This document shows, piece after piece, positions 1 to 5,910 of a stretch of DNA of 5,999 nucleotides (its first letter is position 1; the number at the start of each line of letters is the position of its first letter). The translations under genes and the position numbers were made by a program. Under the pieces are notes generated by a model. That model searched no databases. It was not told where the DNA came from and saw nothing but the letters and a program-made list of their open reading frames with translations. The stretch comes from JBBSJT01 sp041691015 (GTDB taxonomy: Bacteria > Chlamydiota > Chlamydiia > Chlamydiales > Parachlamydiaceae): NCBI GenBank assembly GCA_041691015.1, contig JBEPVN010000109.1:1-5999 (forward strand), in the 5' to 3' direction.

Positions 1-54
1 TTGTCACCACCGGCTAGCTATGTAAAATCGCTTCGCGATAAGAAAAAAGCCTAA
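1..54 (+). CDS. 3' end of an unidentified rightward gene (partial)
   Basis: Frame 1 is open from the window edge and ends at a TAA at 52-54. It reads LSPPASYVKSLRDKKKA, 17 residues. The lysine-rich end (DKKKA) is typical of a bacterial protein C-terminus, and the other two forward frames close sooner, within about 24 bases. The structured non-coding stretch just after the stop fits the 3' end of a transcript. The gene would be convergent with the pyruvyltransferase-like gene that ends at 168. Too little is visible to name a family, and a chance open frame of this length is quite possible. Confidence 0.4.
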   Translation: MSPPASYVKSLRDKKKA

Positions 55-67
55 AATCGAGTCTGTG

Positions 68-114
68 TGCTCTTGAGGTAGTAACAAATAGTGTTTATTT
101 CTGCCTCGAGAGCA
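68..114 (+). other. Long stem-loop with wobble pairs, probable 3'-UTR RNA structure
   Basis: TGCTCTTGAGGTAG (68-81) pairs over 14 positions with CTGCCTCGAGAGCA (101-114). Two of the pairs, T74 with G108 and T79 with G103, are G-U wobbles if the + strand is transcribed, but A-C mismatches if the minus strand is. Inside it, AAATA (86-90) pairs with TATTT (96-100) around a 5-base loop, leaving TAAC as a bulge on the 5' side. A second small hairpin follows: AGCTG (122-126) with CAGCT (134-138). There is no U-tract directly after the main stem, so it is not a simple terminator. It probably lies in the 3' UTR of the gene ending at 54. Confidence 0.45.
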
Positions 115-139
115 GATAGAGAGCTGGAGAGAGCAGCTT

Positions 140-160
140 AAAAAAAGCTTGCGCCTTTTT
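140..160 (-). terminator. Probable intrinsic terminator between convergent genes
   Basis: On the minus strand this reads AAAAAGGC-GCAA-GCTTTTTTT: a short stem closed by a GCAA (GNRA) tetraloop, with a run of T on the 3' side, starting 7 bases past the stop codon of the pyruvyltransferase-like gene. On the + strand the same stem has one A-C mismatch and is followed by five T, so it may also end the rightward gene that stops at 54. The GC core is only two pairs, so strength is uncertain. Confidence 0.45.
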
Positions 161-167
161 AGAACTG

Positions 168-965
168 TCAGGGTTCAAAATGATCCCATGGAAAAGCATT
201 TAATAGCGGAGCAATATCTATCTCGCAAGGTCTTTCGCCTCCTAATCGTAATGCTTCCTGTACTGACTTTGCATATGCAAAATCAGGTCTTCCTGTAGCC
301 TCATAATAATCTTGATATTTTAAAAGCGGTTCAAGCCAGGTCATTTTGAGAAGTCTTGCCGGAACGCCATACGATTCAGCTACGATAATTCCATGCAAAG
401 AACTTGAAATCACAAGCTTAGCTTTTAGCATCTCTTCTACAATTTCATTCCAAGGAAGCGTTGGCAGTACGACATTTTTATAAGGAACAAAACCTTTAAT
501 TTCTCCGATATTTGGAATGATGATATATTCATATTCAATTTTTTCTCTTTTAAATTCCGGAAATAAATGAGCTAGCAAAATAGCGGGATCTCCATAAACA
601 GCAGGGCAATCAATTCCTTTTTGAAGTAAAAATTCACGCGTTCTTGGACCCCTTACGCATCTAACATCCAAATGATCGAACCTGTTTTCGCATAAAGGAT
701 TTTCTCTAAAACCAGACCCCCAGATCAGATCACCGTTTCTTGCAAAATGAAGAATAGATCCTGCGGCAAATAAAATTTTTTCATGCGACTCTAAGGGTGT
801 ATAATTTATAGAACGGCCTAAAATTTTTTCTACAATGACATGCGAGAGATCATCCCCAAAATTTGTCCCATCAGAAGCGCGCCACCAAAACATGCCTCCT
901 TCTGAATAAATGTTAAGGGGAAGTAAAGCTATAAGTATGGAAAATATACAAAGATAATAATTCAT
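168..965 (-). CDS. Polysaccharide pyruvyl transferase family protein with signal peptide
   Basis: The 265-aa product shows the hallmarks of the polysaccharide pyruvyl transferase family (PF04230), whose members usually move pyruvate from phosphoenolpyruvate onto a sugar to make a ketal. Visible motifs are TNFGDDL (34-40), IWGSGF (81-86), VRGPRTR (104-110), YGDPAILL (124-131) and the C-terminal SSLHGIIVAES (188-198). Residues 1-21 form a hydrophobic stretch (YYLCIFSILIALLPLNIY, then SEGG) that looks like a cleavable signal peptide, which is odd because PEP is cytoplasmic. Its ATG overlaps the stop of the upstream methyltransferase (ATGA), so the two genes are probably cotranscribed and translationally coupled. 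Length is on the short side for the family. The family call is firm; the substrate is unknown, and some members may act on other glycans or have lost catalysis. Confidence 0.85.
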   Translation of the reverse strand: MNYYLCIFSILIALLPLNIYSEGGMFWWRASDGTNFGDDLSHVIVEKILGRSINYTPLESHEKILFAAGSILHFARNGDLIWGSGFRENPLCENRFDHLDVRCVRGPRTREFLLQKGIDCPAVYGDPAILLAHLFPEFKREKIEYEYIIIPNIGEIKGFVPYKNVVLPTLPWNEIVEEMLKAKLVISSSLHGIIVAESYGVPARLLKMTWLEPLLKYQDYYEATGRPDFAYAKSVQEALRLGGERPCEIDIAPLLNAFPWDHFEP

Positions 966-1675
966 TTTAGCAATTGGTTAGCATTTTTTAAGGATGAATG
1001 ATTTTTACGAAAAAGAAAATAGGAAGCGCTTGGTGAAAATGGGGTAATGAGATCCGCCCTTTCCATTAAAAAAATAAGAGCTGATCTCATACTGTACCAA
1101 TTTGGATCGGTAAGTAATAGATAGCCGTTATTTTTAAGCTTTGAAAAATAGCCCGTCACATCTTGAAGAACATAATCTTCATTGTGGTTTGCATCTATGT
1201 GGATAAAGTCAATGGATTCATTTTCAAATAATGATAGAGCGTTTTGCGAAGATTGTCTTATGATTTTGCAGTAATGGAGTCTATTTTTTTGATTAATCAA
1301 ATTTAAAGTTTGACGATATAAAGCATCAAAGTCTATTGCAGACCACCATGTATAATTCAAGTTGTCTTTAGTAAAGCCATTTACTGCCTCTAATGCATTC
1401 CATGGATCAATTCCATAAACAATACCAAATTTATTGTATTGCAATGCATTTGCGATGGGAAATAAAGATTTGCCGGCAAATACCCCAAGTTCTACGCAAC
1501 AATGAAATTTATTTTTTTTGATCAGATCCATAATTAAAAGAGCTTTTTCATCCGAACACCAGCCGGTGATTGCGCTCATTTCTCTAAGAGTTGTTCTTTT
1601 ACATTTTTTCCATGAGTTTTCTGAAAAAAGGGATAGATGAATAACAACGAAGAAAAGTAATAGTATTTTTTTCAT
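962..1675 (-). CDS. Exported class I SAM-dependent methyltransferase
   Basis: The 237-aa protein has a Rossmann-fold methyltransferase core of the Methyltransf_24/CmcI-like type. The SAM-binding motif I is VELGVFAGKS (61-70). YGIDPW (87-92) carries the acidic ribose-binding position. IDFIHIDANHNEDYVLQDV (155-173) supplies the motif IV/metal-site-like acids and His, and GYLLLTDPNW (184-193) closes the sheet. The start MKKILLLFFVVIHLSLFSENS is a classic Sec signal peptide (charged tip, hydrophobic core, small residue before the junction), unusual for a SAM enzyme. It is the first gene of a two-gene leftward operon and overlaps the pyruvyltransferase-like gene by 4 bases. I see no clear Shine-Dalgarno site before the ATG. 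It diverges from epmB across about 88 bases. Family is confident; the acceptor (sugar, lipid or small molecule) cannot be told. Confidence 0.82.
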   Translation of the reverse strand: MKKILLLFFVVIHLSLFSENSWKKCKRTTLREMSAITGWCSDEKALLIMDLIKKNKFHCCVELGVFAGKSLFPIANALQYNKFGIVYGIDPWNALEAVNGFTKDNLNYTWWSAIDFDALYRQTLNLINQKNRLHYCKIIRQSSQNALSLFENESIDFIHIDANHNEDYVLQDVTGYFSKLKNNGYLLLTDPNWYSMRSALIFLMERADLITPFSPSASYFLFRKNHSSLKNANQLLK

Positions 1676-1704
1676 AATGGAAGATTAATTTTTTCCCATT
1701 TATT

Positions 1705-1733
1705 TTGCAATTAAAAGAATTTTGAACGATAAT
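1705..1733 (+). promoter_or_regulatory. Sigma-70-type promoter for epmB
   Basis: TTGCAA (1705-1710) and GATAAT (1728-1733) are separated by exactly 17 bases, which puts transcription start near 1740. That gives a leader of roughly 24 bases before the ATG at 1764. It argues against an in-frame TTG at 1722, which lies inside the promoter and would be upstream of the transcript. Confidence 0.6.
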
Positions 1734-1734
1734 C

Positions 1735-1750
1735 TTTTTAATATTAAAAA
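1735..1750. promoter_or_regulatory. 16-bp perfect palindrome at the epmB transcription start
   Basis: TTTTTAATATTAAAAA is a perfect inverted repeat starting one base after the -10 box and spanning the predicted +1. A dimeric repressor could bind here and block epmB, and it also lies upstream of the divergent methyltransferase. In such AT-rich DNA a chance palindrome is possible. Confidence 0.3.
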
Positions 1751-1763
1751 ATTAAAGTTGCAG

Positions 1764-2750
1764 ATGAATGTATTAAAAGAAACGGTCGCACCGTGGAAAA
1801 AAATCCTAAGAACAAATTTTACGCAAATTGAAAAACTTACTTCTTTTTTGTTGTTAGATGATGCATCCCAAGAAAAAATTTTAAATAAACCAAAATTTGC
1901 TCTAAATTTACCCTTAAGATTAGCAGAAAAGATCCAAAAAAATGATCTGAGCGATCCCATCTTAAAACAATTTCTCCCATCTATAAATGAACTCAATGAC
2001 GATCCTGAATTTGTAAGAGATCCGGTAGGGGATGTCAATTGCAAGACCTCAACCAAACTTTTACATAAATATGAGGGACGCGTTCTTCTTGTGACAACGA
2101 GCGCTTGCGCCATGCACTGCAGGTATTGTTTCAGGCAAAACTTTGATTACGACATAGGAAAAGATTTTCTTTTTTCAGAAGAATTAAAAATCATAGCTCA
2201 AGACGAAACGATCCATGAAGTGATTTTAAGCGGGGGAGATCCGTTATCTTTATCAAATGAAATTTTAAAAAATTTGATAGGGCATTTAAGTCAGATAAAA
2301 CATATCAAGCGCTTGCGCTTCCATACACGTTTTCCGATCGGAATTCCAGAAAGAATAGATGAGGATTTTTTAACAATTTTAAATAATTGCCCGATGCAAA
2401 TCTTTTTTGTTTTACATATCAATCATCCAAACGAACTGGATAATGAAATTTTCCTTAAGGTGAGGCTTTTACAAACAGTTAGAGTGGTCGTATTAAATCA
2501 GTCTGTTCTTCTTTATGGGGTCAATGATGATGCGGATACTCTTGTCAAGCTTTCAGAGATGCTTGTAAATCAGGGGATTTTGCCTTACTACCTGCATCAA
2601 TTGGACAGGGTGCAAGGCTCGAAACATTTTGAGGTGGAGGAAGAAAAGGGTCGCGCACTGATTAAGGAAATGTCAAAAAAATTATCCGGATATGCAATCC
2701 CAAAATATGTGCGCGAGATAGAAGGTGAGCCTAATAAAACAGGGTTATAA
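1764..2750 (+). CDS. epmB: EF-P beta-lysylation protein EpmB (KamA-type lysine 2,3-aminomutase)
   Basis: A 328-aa radical SAM, PLP-dependent aminomutase. EpmB isomerises lysine to (R)-beta-lysine, which EpmA attaches to a conserved lysine of elongation factor P to help ribosomes through polyproline stretches. The iron-sulfur motif CxxxCxxC is CAMHCRYC (Cys 115, 119, 122). SGGDPL (156-161), the RLRFHTRFPIGIPERI block (183-198), HINHPNEL (218-225) and LNQSVLLYGVND (244-255) match E. coli EpmB closely from memory. Lys325 in EGEPNKTGL sits where the PLP-binding lysine lies, and the protein stops three residues later, a shorter tail than E. coli's. I chose the ATG because a TTG 42 bases upstream falls inside the promoter; the N-terminus then aligns with E. 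coli EpmB. Its stop is 4 bases from the stop of a convergent small gene. epmA and efp are not in the window. A general lysine 2,3-aminomutase is less likely given the length. Confidence 0.88.
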   Translation: MNVLKETVAPWKKILRTNFTQIEKLTSFLLLDDASQEKILNKPKFALNLPLRLAEKIQKNDLSDPILKQFLPSINELNDDPEFVRDPVGDVNCKTSTKLLHKYEGRVLLVTTSACAMHCRYCFRQNFDYDIGKDFLFSEELKIIAQDETIHEVILSGGDPLSLSNEILKNLIGHLSQIKHIKRLRFHTRFPIGIPERIDEDFLTILNNCPMQIFFVLHINHPNELDNEIFLKVRLLQTVRVVVLNQSVLLYGVNDDADTLVKLSEMLVNQGILPYYLHQLDRVQGSKHFEVEEEKGRALIKEMSKKLSGYAIPKYVREIEGEPNKTGL

Positions 2751-2754
2751 TTAA

Positions 2755-3123
2755 TTAATCCAATACTCTTACATATTTAAATATTTCCTCTCGTGCAAAA
2801 AATTTTTTTGCTGCTTCGTAAATAGCTTTTTCTTTTTCACTTTCATTCAGTATCTGACTAATTTGTATATAACCACATGCCCTATATTGTTTAAGACAGC
2901 TTTTTATCTCAAATATAATACCCTTTATAAAAGGACTATCCTTAAATTGGACTTTAGCAATTACTGCAATTTCAGCGTCTGAAAAAGAAATTCTCCAATA
3001 TATCATGATCGGGACGTCCCTTAAAACTTTTACGCTATTTTTTGCACTACCATCAGAAGTTGTTAATAAAAGCCCTGTGGTATGAACTGTTAGAGGATCC
3101 GAGATAGATAAATTGCACGCCAT
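2755..3123 (-). CDS. Small tandem-family protein, copy 1 (122 aa, unknown function)
   Basis: I do not recognise this family. The protein begins MACNLSISDP, matching the MACTLPLSPAP start of the next two genes. Its C-terminal half aligns with copy 2: FSDAEIAVIAKVQFKDSP with FNDVITIANYKFRNHP, then SCLKQYRACGYI with ACLKRYQKDGGI, and AAKKFFAREEIFK with ATQLFFSKDIFK. Identity is low, roughly a third by eye, so this is the most diverged copy. The frame is open back to 3192, but I start it at 3123 because of homology and an AAGGA Shine-Dalgarno site (3132-3136) 8 bases before the ATG; the longer version would overlap copy 2. It lies 35 bases after copy 2 with no promoter seen between, so it is probably cotranscribed with it. 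No signal peptide or membrane segment is seen. Its stop faces the epmB stop 4 bases away. Confidence 0.65.
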   Translation of the reverse strand: MACNLSISDPLTVHTTGLLLTTSDGSAKNSVKVLRDVPIMIYWRISFSDAEIAVIAKVQFKDSPFIKGIIFEIKSCLKQYRACGYIQISQILNESEKEKAIYEAAKKFFAREEIFKYVRVLD

Positions 3124-3158
3124 GATTGATTTCCTTGAAATTATTTTTTTAAGATTTA

Positions 3159-3536
3159 TTAAGGTTTTGCAAGCAGATCTTTGTAATCCCAATAACCTAA
3201 AGAGACTTGTTTGAAAATATCTTTAGAGAAAAAGAGTTGTGTTGCTTCTGTAACTTGTTTATTTTGTTTGTTTTGAGAATCATTAATAACGATACCACCA
3301 TCTTTCTGATAACGTTTTAAACAAGCTGTTATGTTTTTGATAACACAATCTTTAAGGGGATGGTTACGGAATTTGTAATTAGCAATCGTAATAACATCGT
3401 TAAAGCTATAATTAATTTGCCAGTCTCTTTTATATGGAACTTGATTTAAACGCTTAAATTCAGCTCCCATCATTGTGTTATCAGATTGCGGGATATTATC
3501 AGTAGGTGCTGGCGAGAGAGGTAAAGTACATGCCAT
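3159..3536 (-). CDS. Small tandem-family protein, copy 2 (125 aa, unknown function)
   Basis: This is the middle and apparently most complete member of the three-gene array. After MACTLPLSPAP comes a polar, probably flexible segment (12-42), then the family core: SFNDVITIANYKFRNHPLKD (44-63), IKNITACLKRYQKDGGIVIN (66-85) and QVTEATQLFFSKDIFK (94-109). The end GYWDYKDLLAKP is not shared with its neighbours. The core looks helical, with regularly spaced hydrophobics. There is no signal peptide; Cys3 in MAC is not a lipobox because no hydrophobic leader precedes it. An AAGGAG Shine-Dalgarno site (3545-3550) lies 8 bases before the ATG, and the leader is a near copy of that of copy 3. No known function comes to mind. 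A lineage-specific secreted protein is an inference from the conserved N-terminus and expansion, not something the sequence shows. Confidence 0.7.
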   Translation of the reverse strand: MACTLPLSPAPTDNIPQSDNTMMGAEFKRLNQVPYKRDWQINYSFNDVITIANYKFRNHPLKDCVIKNITACLKRYQKDGGIVINDSQNKQNKQVTEATQLFFSKDIFKQVSLGYWDYKDLLAKP

Positions 3537-3607
3537 GATTTGATCTCCTTAAAATTGTTAAAAATGTATGTGTAACAATTAATTTAAACGAAGTCAATAA
3601 AAATTAC
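3504..3607 (-). repeat. 104-bp duplicated leader, copy A (start of small gene 2)
   Basis: This segment aligns without gaps to 3963-4066 with 8 mismatches (about 92% identity). It covers the first 11 codons of copy 2, its AAGGAG Shine-Dalgarno site and about 70 bases upstream. The one coding mismatch (GCA against GCT for Ala2) is silent. Similarity stops abruptly at 3607. On the minus strand TTGACT (3592-3597) could be a -35 box, with TACACA (3569-3574) as a poor -10; the other copy does not keep these, so I do not rely on them. Confidence 0.85.
3553..3580. promoter_or_regulatory. Dyad in the leader of small gene 2
   Basis: AATTGTTA (3553-3560) and TAACAATT (3573-3580) are perfect inverted 8-mers separated by 12 bases, beginning two bases upstream of the Shine-Dalgarno site. 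The centre-to-centre distance is 20 bases, about two helical turns, which suits a dimeric repressor. As RNA it would form a hairpin next to the ribosome site. Confidence 0.4.
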
Positions 3608-3650
3608 AAGTTCTTCGGACTTCACTATTGCCCAGGAGTTAGATATAAAG

Positions 3651-3995
3651 TTAAATGCCATATTGCTTTCTAATTTCTATGATGAAATAAATAAAGAATA
3701 ATTTATATACAGGATTTTCTTTGAAAATATCTTGAGAGAAAAAACGCTTTGCTGCTTCATTAACTAATGCATTTTGGTTGTTATGATAATCATTTATAAG
3801 ATTTTTGATATAACTATCTTTAAGGGAATGGTGACGCAATTTGTAATTTGCAGTCGTAATAACTGCATTAAAGTCAATGTTCCTCCCATTTAAGAATGAA
3901 GCTTGATTTGAGCGTATCGATTCAGATCCCATCAATTTGTTATCAGATTGTGGGGTATTAAGAGGTGCTGGCGAGAGAGGTAAAGTACAAGCCAT
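3651..3995 (-). CDS. Small tandem-family protein, copy 3 (114 aa, altered C-terminus)
   Basis: The start MACTLPLSPAP is identical to copy 2, PQSDN and MG follow in both, and the core DFNAVITTANYKLRHHSLKD (41-60) is close. Between IKN (63-65) and FFSQDIFK (85-92) it is 14 residues shorter than copy 2, an in-frame difference of 42 bases that removes the ACLKRYQKDGG part. After DIFK it ends in an unrelated hydrophobic stretch, LFFIYFIIEIRKQYGI, which could be a membrane-associating tail or simply sequence read after loss of the original end. It lies 72 bases downstream of argS, with an AAGGAG Shine-Dalgarno site (4004-4009) 8 bases before the ATG. It may be an intact diverged paralogue or a decaying one; the open frame and clean ribosome site favour a translated gene. 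Confidence 0.6.
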   Translation of the reverse strand: MACTLPLSPAPLNTPQSDNKLMGSESIRSNQASFLNGRNIDFNAVITTANYKLRHHSLKDSYIKNLINDYHNNQNALVNEAAKRFFSQDIFKENPVYKLFFIYFIIEIRKQYGI

Positions 3996-4066
3996 GATTT
4001 GATCTCCTTAAAATTGTTAAAATGGTATGTGTGACAATTAATTTAAATATAGTTAATAAAAATTAC
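3963..4066 (-). repeat. 104-bp duplicated leader, copy B (start of small gene 3)
   Basis: This is the partner of 3504-3607. It fills nearly the whole gap between the argS stop and copy 3 and ends one base before the argS stop codon (4068-4070). The duplication therefore began just at the end of argS. No terminator is seen in this gap, so argS transcripts may run into copy 3 in addition to any promoter within the leader. Confidence 0.85.
4012..4039. promoter_or_regulatory. Dyad in the leader of small gene 3
   Basis: The same dyad as in gene 2, here AATTGTTA (4012-4019) and TGACAATT (4032-4039), with one changed base in the second arm and the same 12-base spacer. Its position relative to the ATG is identical. 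Confidence 0.35.
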
Positions 4067-4067
4067 G

Positions 4068-5819
4068 TTACATCCTTTCGATGACTTGTAACCCTAGGAT
4101 TTCAAGGCCTTTTTTCATAGTGATTGCGCAAGCTTCTGCAAGCAATAACCTCGAGTCTTGTTCTGTAGACCCTGTGACTTGGCAGTCCCTATAAAACGCA
4201 TTGAATTTATCGGCAAGACCATAAAGATAGTCTGTCAGGCGGTTAGGGAGTAAATCTTTTGCTAAAATTTGGATCGTTTCGCCAAATTGTGCAAGATGTA
4301 GGGCTAAAGCAATCTCTGCGGGGTGTGTTAGAGTTATTTTTCCGGTTTGTTTTAATGCAGCCATATTGACATTGACTTTTTTCTTGATGCCGACAATGCG
4401 GACATAGGAATACATCAAAAAGGCTGCAGTATTACCCTCAAATTTTAGCATGCGTTCATAACTGAATGTATAATCTGAGACGCGGTTACAGGATAGGTCA
4501 GCGTACTTAATTGCCCCAATTCCCAAAGCCTTCGCAAGCTCTTTTAACTCATCTCTCTTCATGTCAGGGTTTTTTTCACGAAGAATTTTTTCGGCCTCAT
4601 TGATGGCAGTTAAAATTAAGTCGATCAGTTTCTCAGTTTCTCCAGAGCGCGTTTTAAATTTTTTGCCGTCAGAGCCCAAAACCAGTCCAAAAGGGACATG
4701 GTTGACTTTGACTTTTGCTGGATCCAAATAGTGTGCTTTTATAGCTGCTTTTTCAATCATCTCAAAATGGGTTGCTTGTCCTGCATCTGTGACATAAATA
4801 AGACGGTCTCCATGTTCTACCTCTACGCGGTGTCTAATAGCTGCCATGTCCGTTGTATCGTAGTTATAGCCGCCATCCGATTTTTGAATCATAAGAGGTA
4901 AAGGCTCTCCATCTCTGTTTAAAAAGCCTTCTATAAAAATGCATTTTGCCCCGTTTGAATCTTGTACAAGACCTTTTTGTTCCAAATCCAAAACAACATC
5001 TTTTAAAAACGGATTATAAAAAGATTCGCCCCTTTCTTGAATGTTGATGTCCAAAAGATCATAAATTTCCTGATAGCCATTTCTCGAAATATCGCAAATA
5101 AGCTCCCAGGCATGAAATGCCGTTTGATCTCCGCTTTGCAGAGCGACGACTTCTCTTTGAGATTCTTTTTTAAATTCAGGATCAGTGTCAAACTGTTGCT
5201 TGGAGATCTTATACATGTTCATAAGCTTTGGAAGATCTGTTTTTTCTTTACCTTCCAAAACAGCAACTGCATTTATTTTCATGTAGGCAATCAGCATGCC
5301 AAAAGCCGTACCCCAGTCTCCAACGTGATTTAAGCGCAAAACGTCATCGCCCATAAATTCAAAAAGACGGCAAAGGCAATCTCCAATGATCGTAGAGCGT
5401 AAATGTCCGACATGCATTTCTTTTGCTGTATTTGGAGAGGAGAAATCTACAATGATTTTTTCTTTTCGTAAAGGCTTATCAATTCCGAGATAGGGATCTG
5501 TTAGGGTGTTTTGCAGCCTCTCTTCTAAAAATTCATTACTCAAATAAATATTGATAAATCCGGGACCTGCGATATCGAGTTTTGAAATGATGGAATTTAG
5601 AGGCATCTGCTTTATAATTTCTTCTGCAATTTGTCTTGGATTTTTTTGCAGGAGCTTTGTCAATTTCATGCAGGAATTAAATTGATAAGCGCCGAACTTA
5701 TCGGAAGTGCTTTTAGTGATTTCTATTTGGAAAGCACCTTTCTGTTCTTTTAAAGAGGGATAAGCTGCAAAGGTTGCTAATTCAAATATTTCTTCAAGCA
5801 AGGAATGGATTGTTTTCAT
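4068..5819 (-). CDS. argS: Arginyl-tRNA synthetase
   Basis: Complete 583-aa class I aminoacyl-tRNA synthetase that charges tRNA-Arg with arginine using ATP, in the cytoplasm. The N-terminal ArgRS domain (about 1-95) includes DKFGAYQFNS and ends in DIAGPGFINIYL (82-93). The catalytic domain carries the HIGH motif as HVGH (136-139) within NTAKEMHVGHLRSTIIGD, then LRLNHVGDWGTAFGMLI (161-177) and DAGQATHF (345-352). The KMSK region is the degenerate KKFKTRSGE form (386-394) usual in ArgRS. The anticodon-binding DALR domain runs from about 460 to the end and closes with GLEILGLQVIERM, a typical ArgRS end. The ATG at 5819 is chosen over an in-frame TTG at 5849, which lies inside the predicted -10 box; MKTIHSLLEEIF also fits family starts. 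Length is normal and nothing looks broken. Copy 3 of the small family follows 72 bases downstream on the same strand. Confidence 0.97.
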   Translation of the reverse strand: MKTIHSLLEEIFELATFAAYPSLKEQKGAFQIEITKSTSDKFGAYQFNSCMKLTKLLQKNPRQIAEEIIKQMPLNSIISKLDIAGPGFINIYLSNEFLEERLQNTLTDPYLGIDKPLRKEKIIVDFSSPNTAKEMHVGHLRSTIIGDCLCRLFEFMGDDVLRLNHVGDWGTAFGMLIAYMKINAVAVLEGKEKTDLPKLMNMYKISKQQFDTDPEFKKESQREVVALQSGDQTAFHAWELICDISRNGYQEIYDLLDINIQERGESFYNPFLKDVVLDLEQKGLVQDSNGAKCIFIEGFLNRDGEPLPLMIQKSDGGYNYDTTDMAAIRHRVEVEHGDRLIYVTDAGQATHFEMIEKAAIKAHYLDPAKVKVNHVPFGLVLGSDGKKFKTRSGETEKLIDLILTAINEAEKILREKNPDMKRDELKELAKALGIGAIKYADLSCNRVSDYTFSYERMLKFEGNTAAFLMYSYVRIVGIKKKVNVNMAALKQTGKITLTHPAEIALALHLAQFGETIQILAKDLLPNRLTDYLYGLADKFNAFYRDCQVTGSTEQDSRLLLAEACAITMKKGLEILGLQVIERM

Positions 5820-5848
5820 AATTTCTTTATTTGTTAATGTAAGGAACA

Positions 5849-5877
5849 ATCATATAAAACCTGGATTAAAAGTTCCA
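5849..5877 (-). promoter_or_regulatory. Probable argS promoter
   Basis: On the minus strand TATGAT (5849-5854) matches the -10 consensus at five of six positions, with a weaker TGGAAC (5872-5877) 17 bases upstream. Start of transcription would be near 5842, leaving a leader of about 23 bases before the ATG. AAAGAA just upstream of the ATG is a weak ribosome site. Confidence 0.45.
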
Positions 5878-5910
5878 GCTAAACGAGACGAAAAAGGGAC
5901 ATATATAGGG

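Noticed and set aside
27..39. ATCGC-TTC-GCGAT inverted repeat
   Set aside because: It lies within the likely 3' end of a coding region, is only five pairs with a 3-base loop, and is easily chance.
1676..1763. Promoter for the methyltransferase on the minus strand
   Set aside because: Several -10-like hexamers exist in this AT-rich gap, but none has a matching -35 box at the right distance, so I could not choose one.
1700..2113. 137-codon open frame on the minus strand
   Set aside because: It lies antisense over the start of epmB, whose motifs are unmistakable. The translation is low in recognisable features and rich in Phe/Ser, as expected for a shadow of an AT-rich gene.
3124..3192. Upstream extension of small gene 1 (23 extra residues)
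   Set aside because: It overlaps the end of copy 2 and reads its sequence in another frame. The paralogues start at MAC, and a good Shine-Dalgarno site precedes that ATG.
3608..3622. Short hairpin with a C(TTCG)G loop between small genes 3 and 2
   Set aside because: On the transcribed (minus) strand only four outer pairs form and the loop is not the stable UUCG type. The T-rich stretch after it is common in this AT-rich DNA, so a terminator call is not justified.
4698..4901. 67-codon open frame on the + strand
   Set aside because: Antisense to the argS catalytic domain; no motif and no ribosome site.
5003..5333. Two overlapping open frames (62 aa minus, 98 aa plus)
   Set aside because: Both are out-of-frame or antisense readings of argS, which is intact across this stretch.
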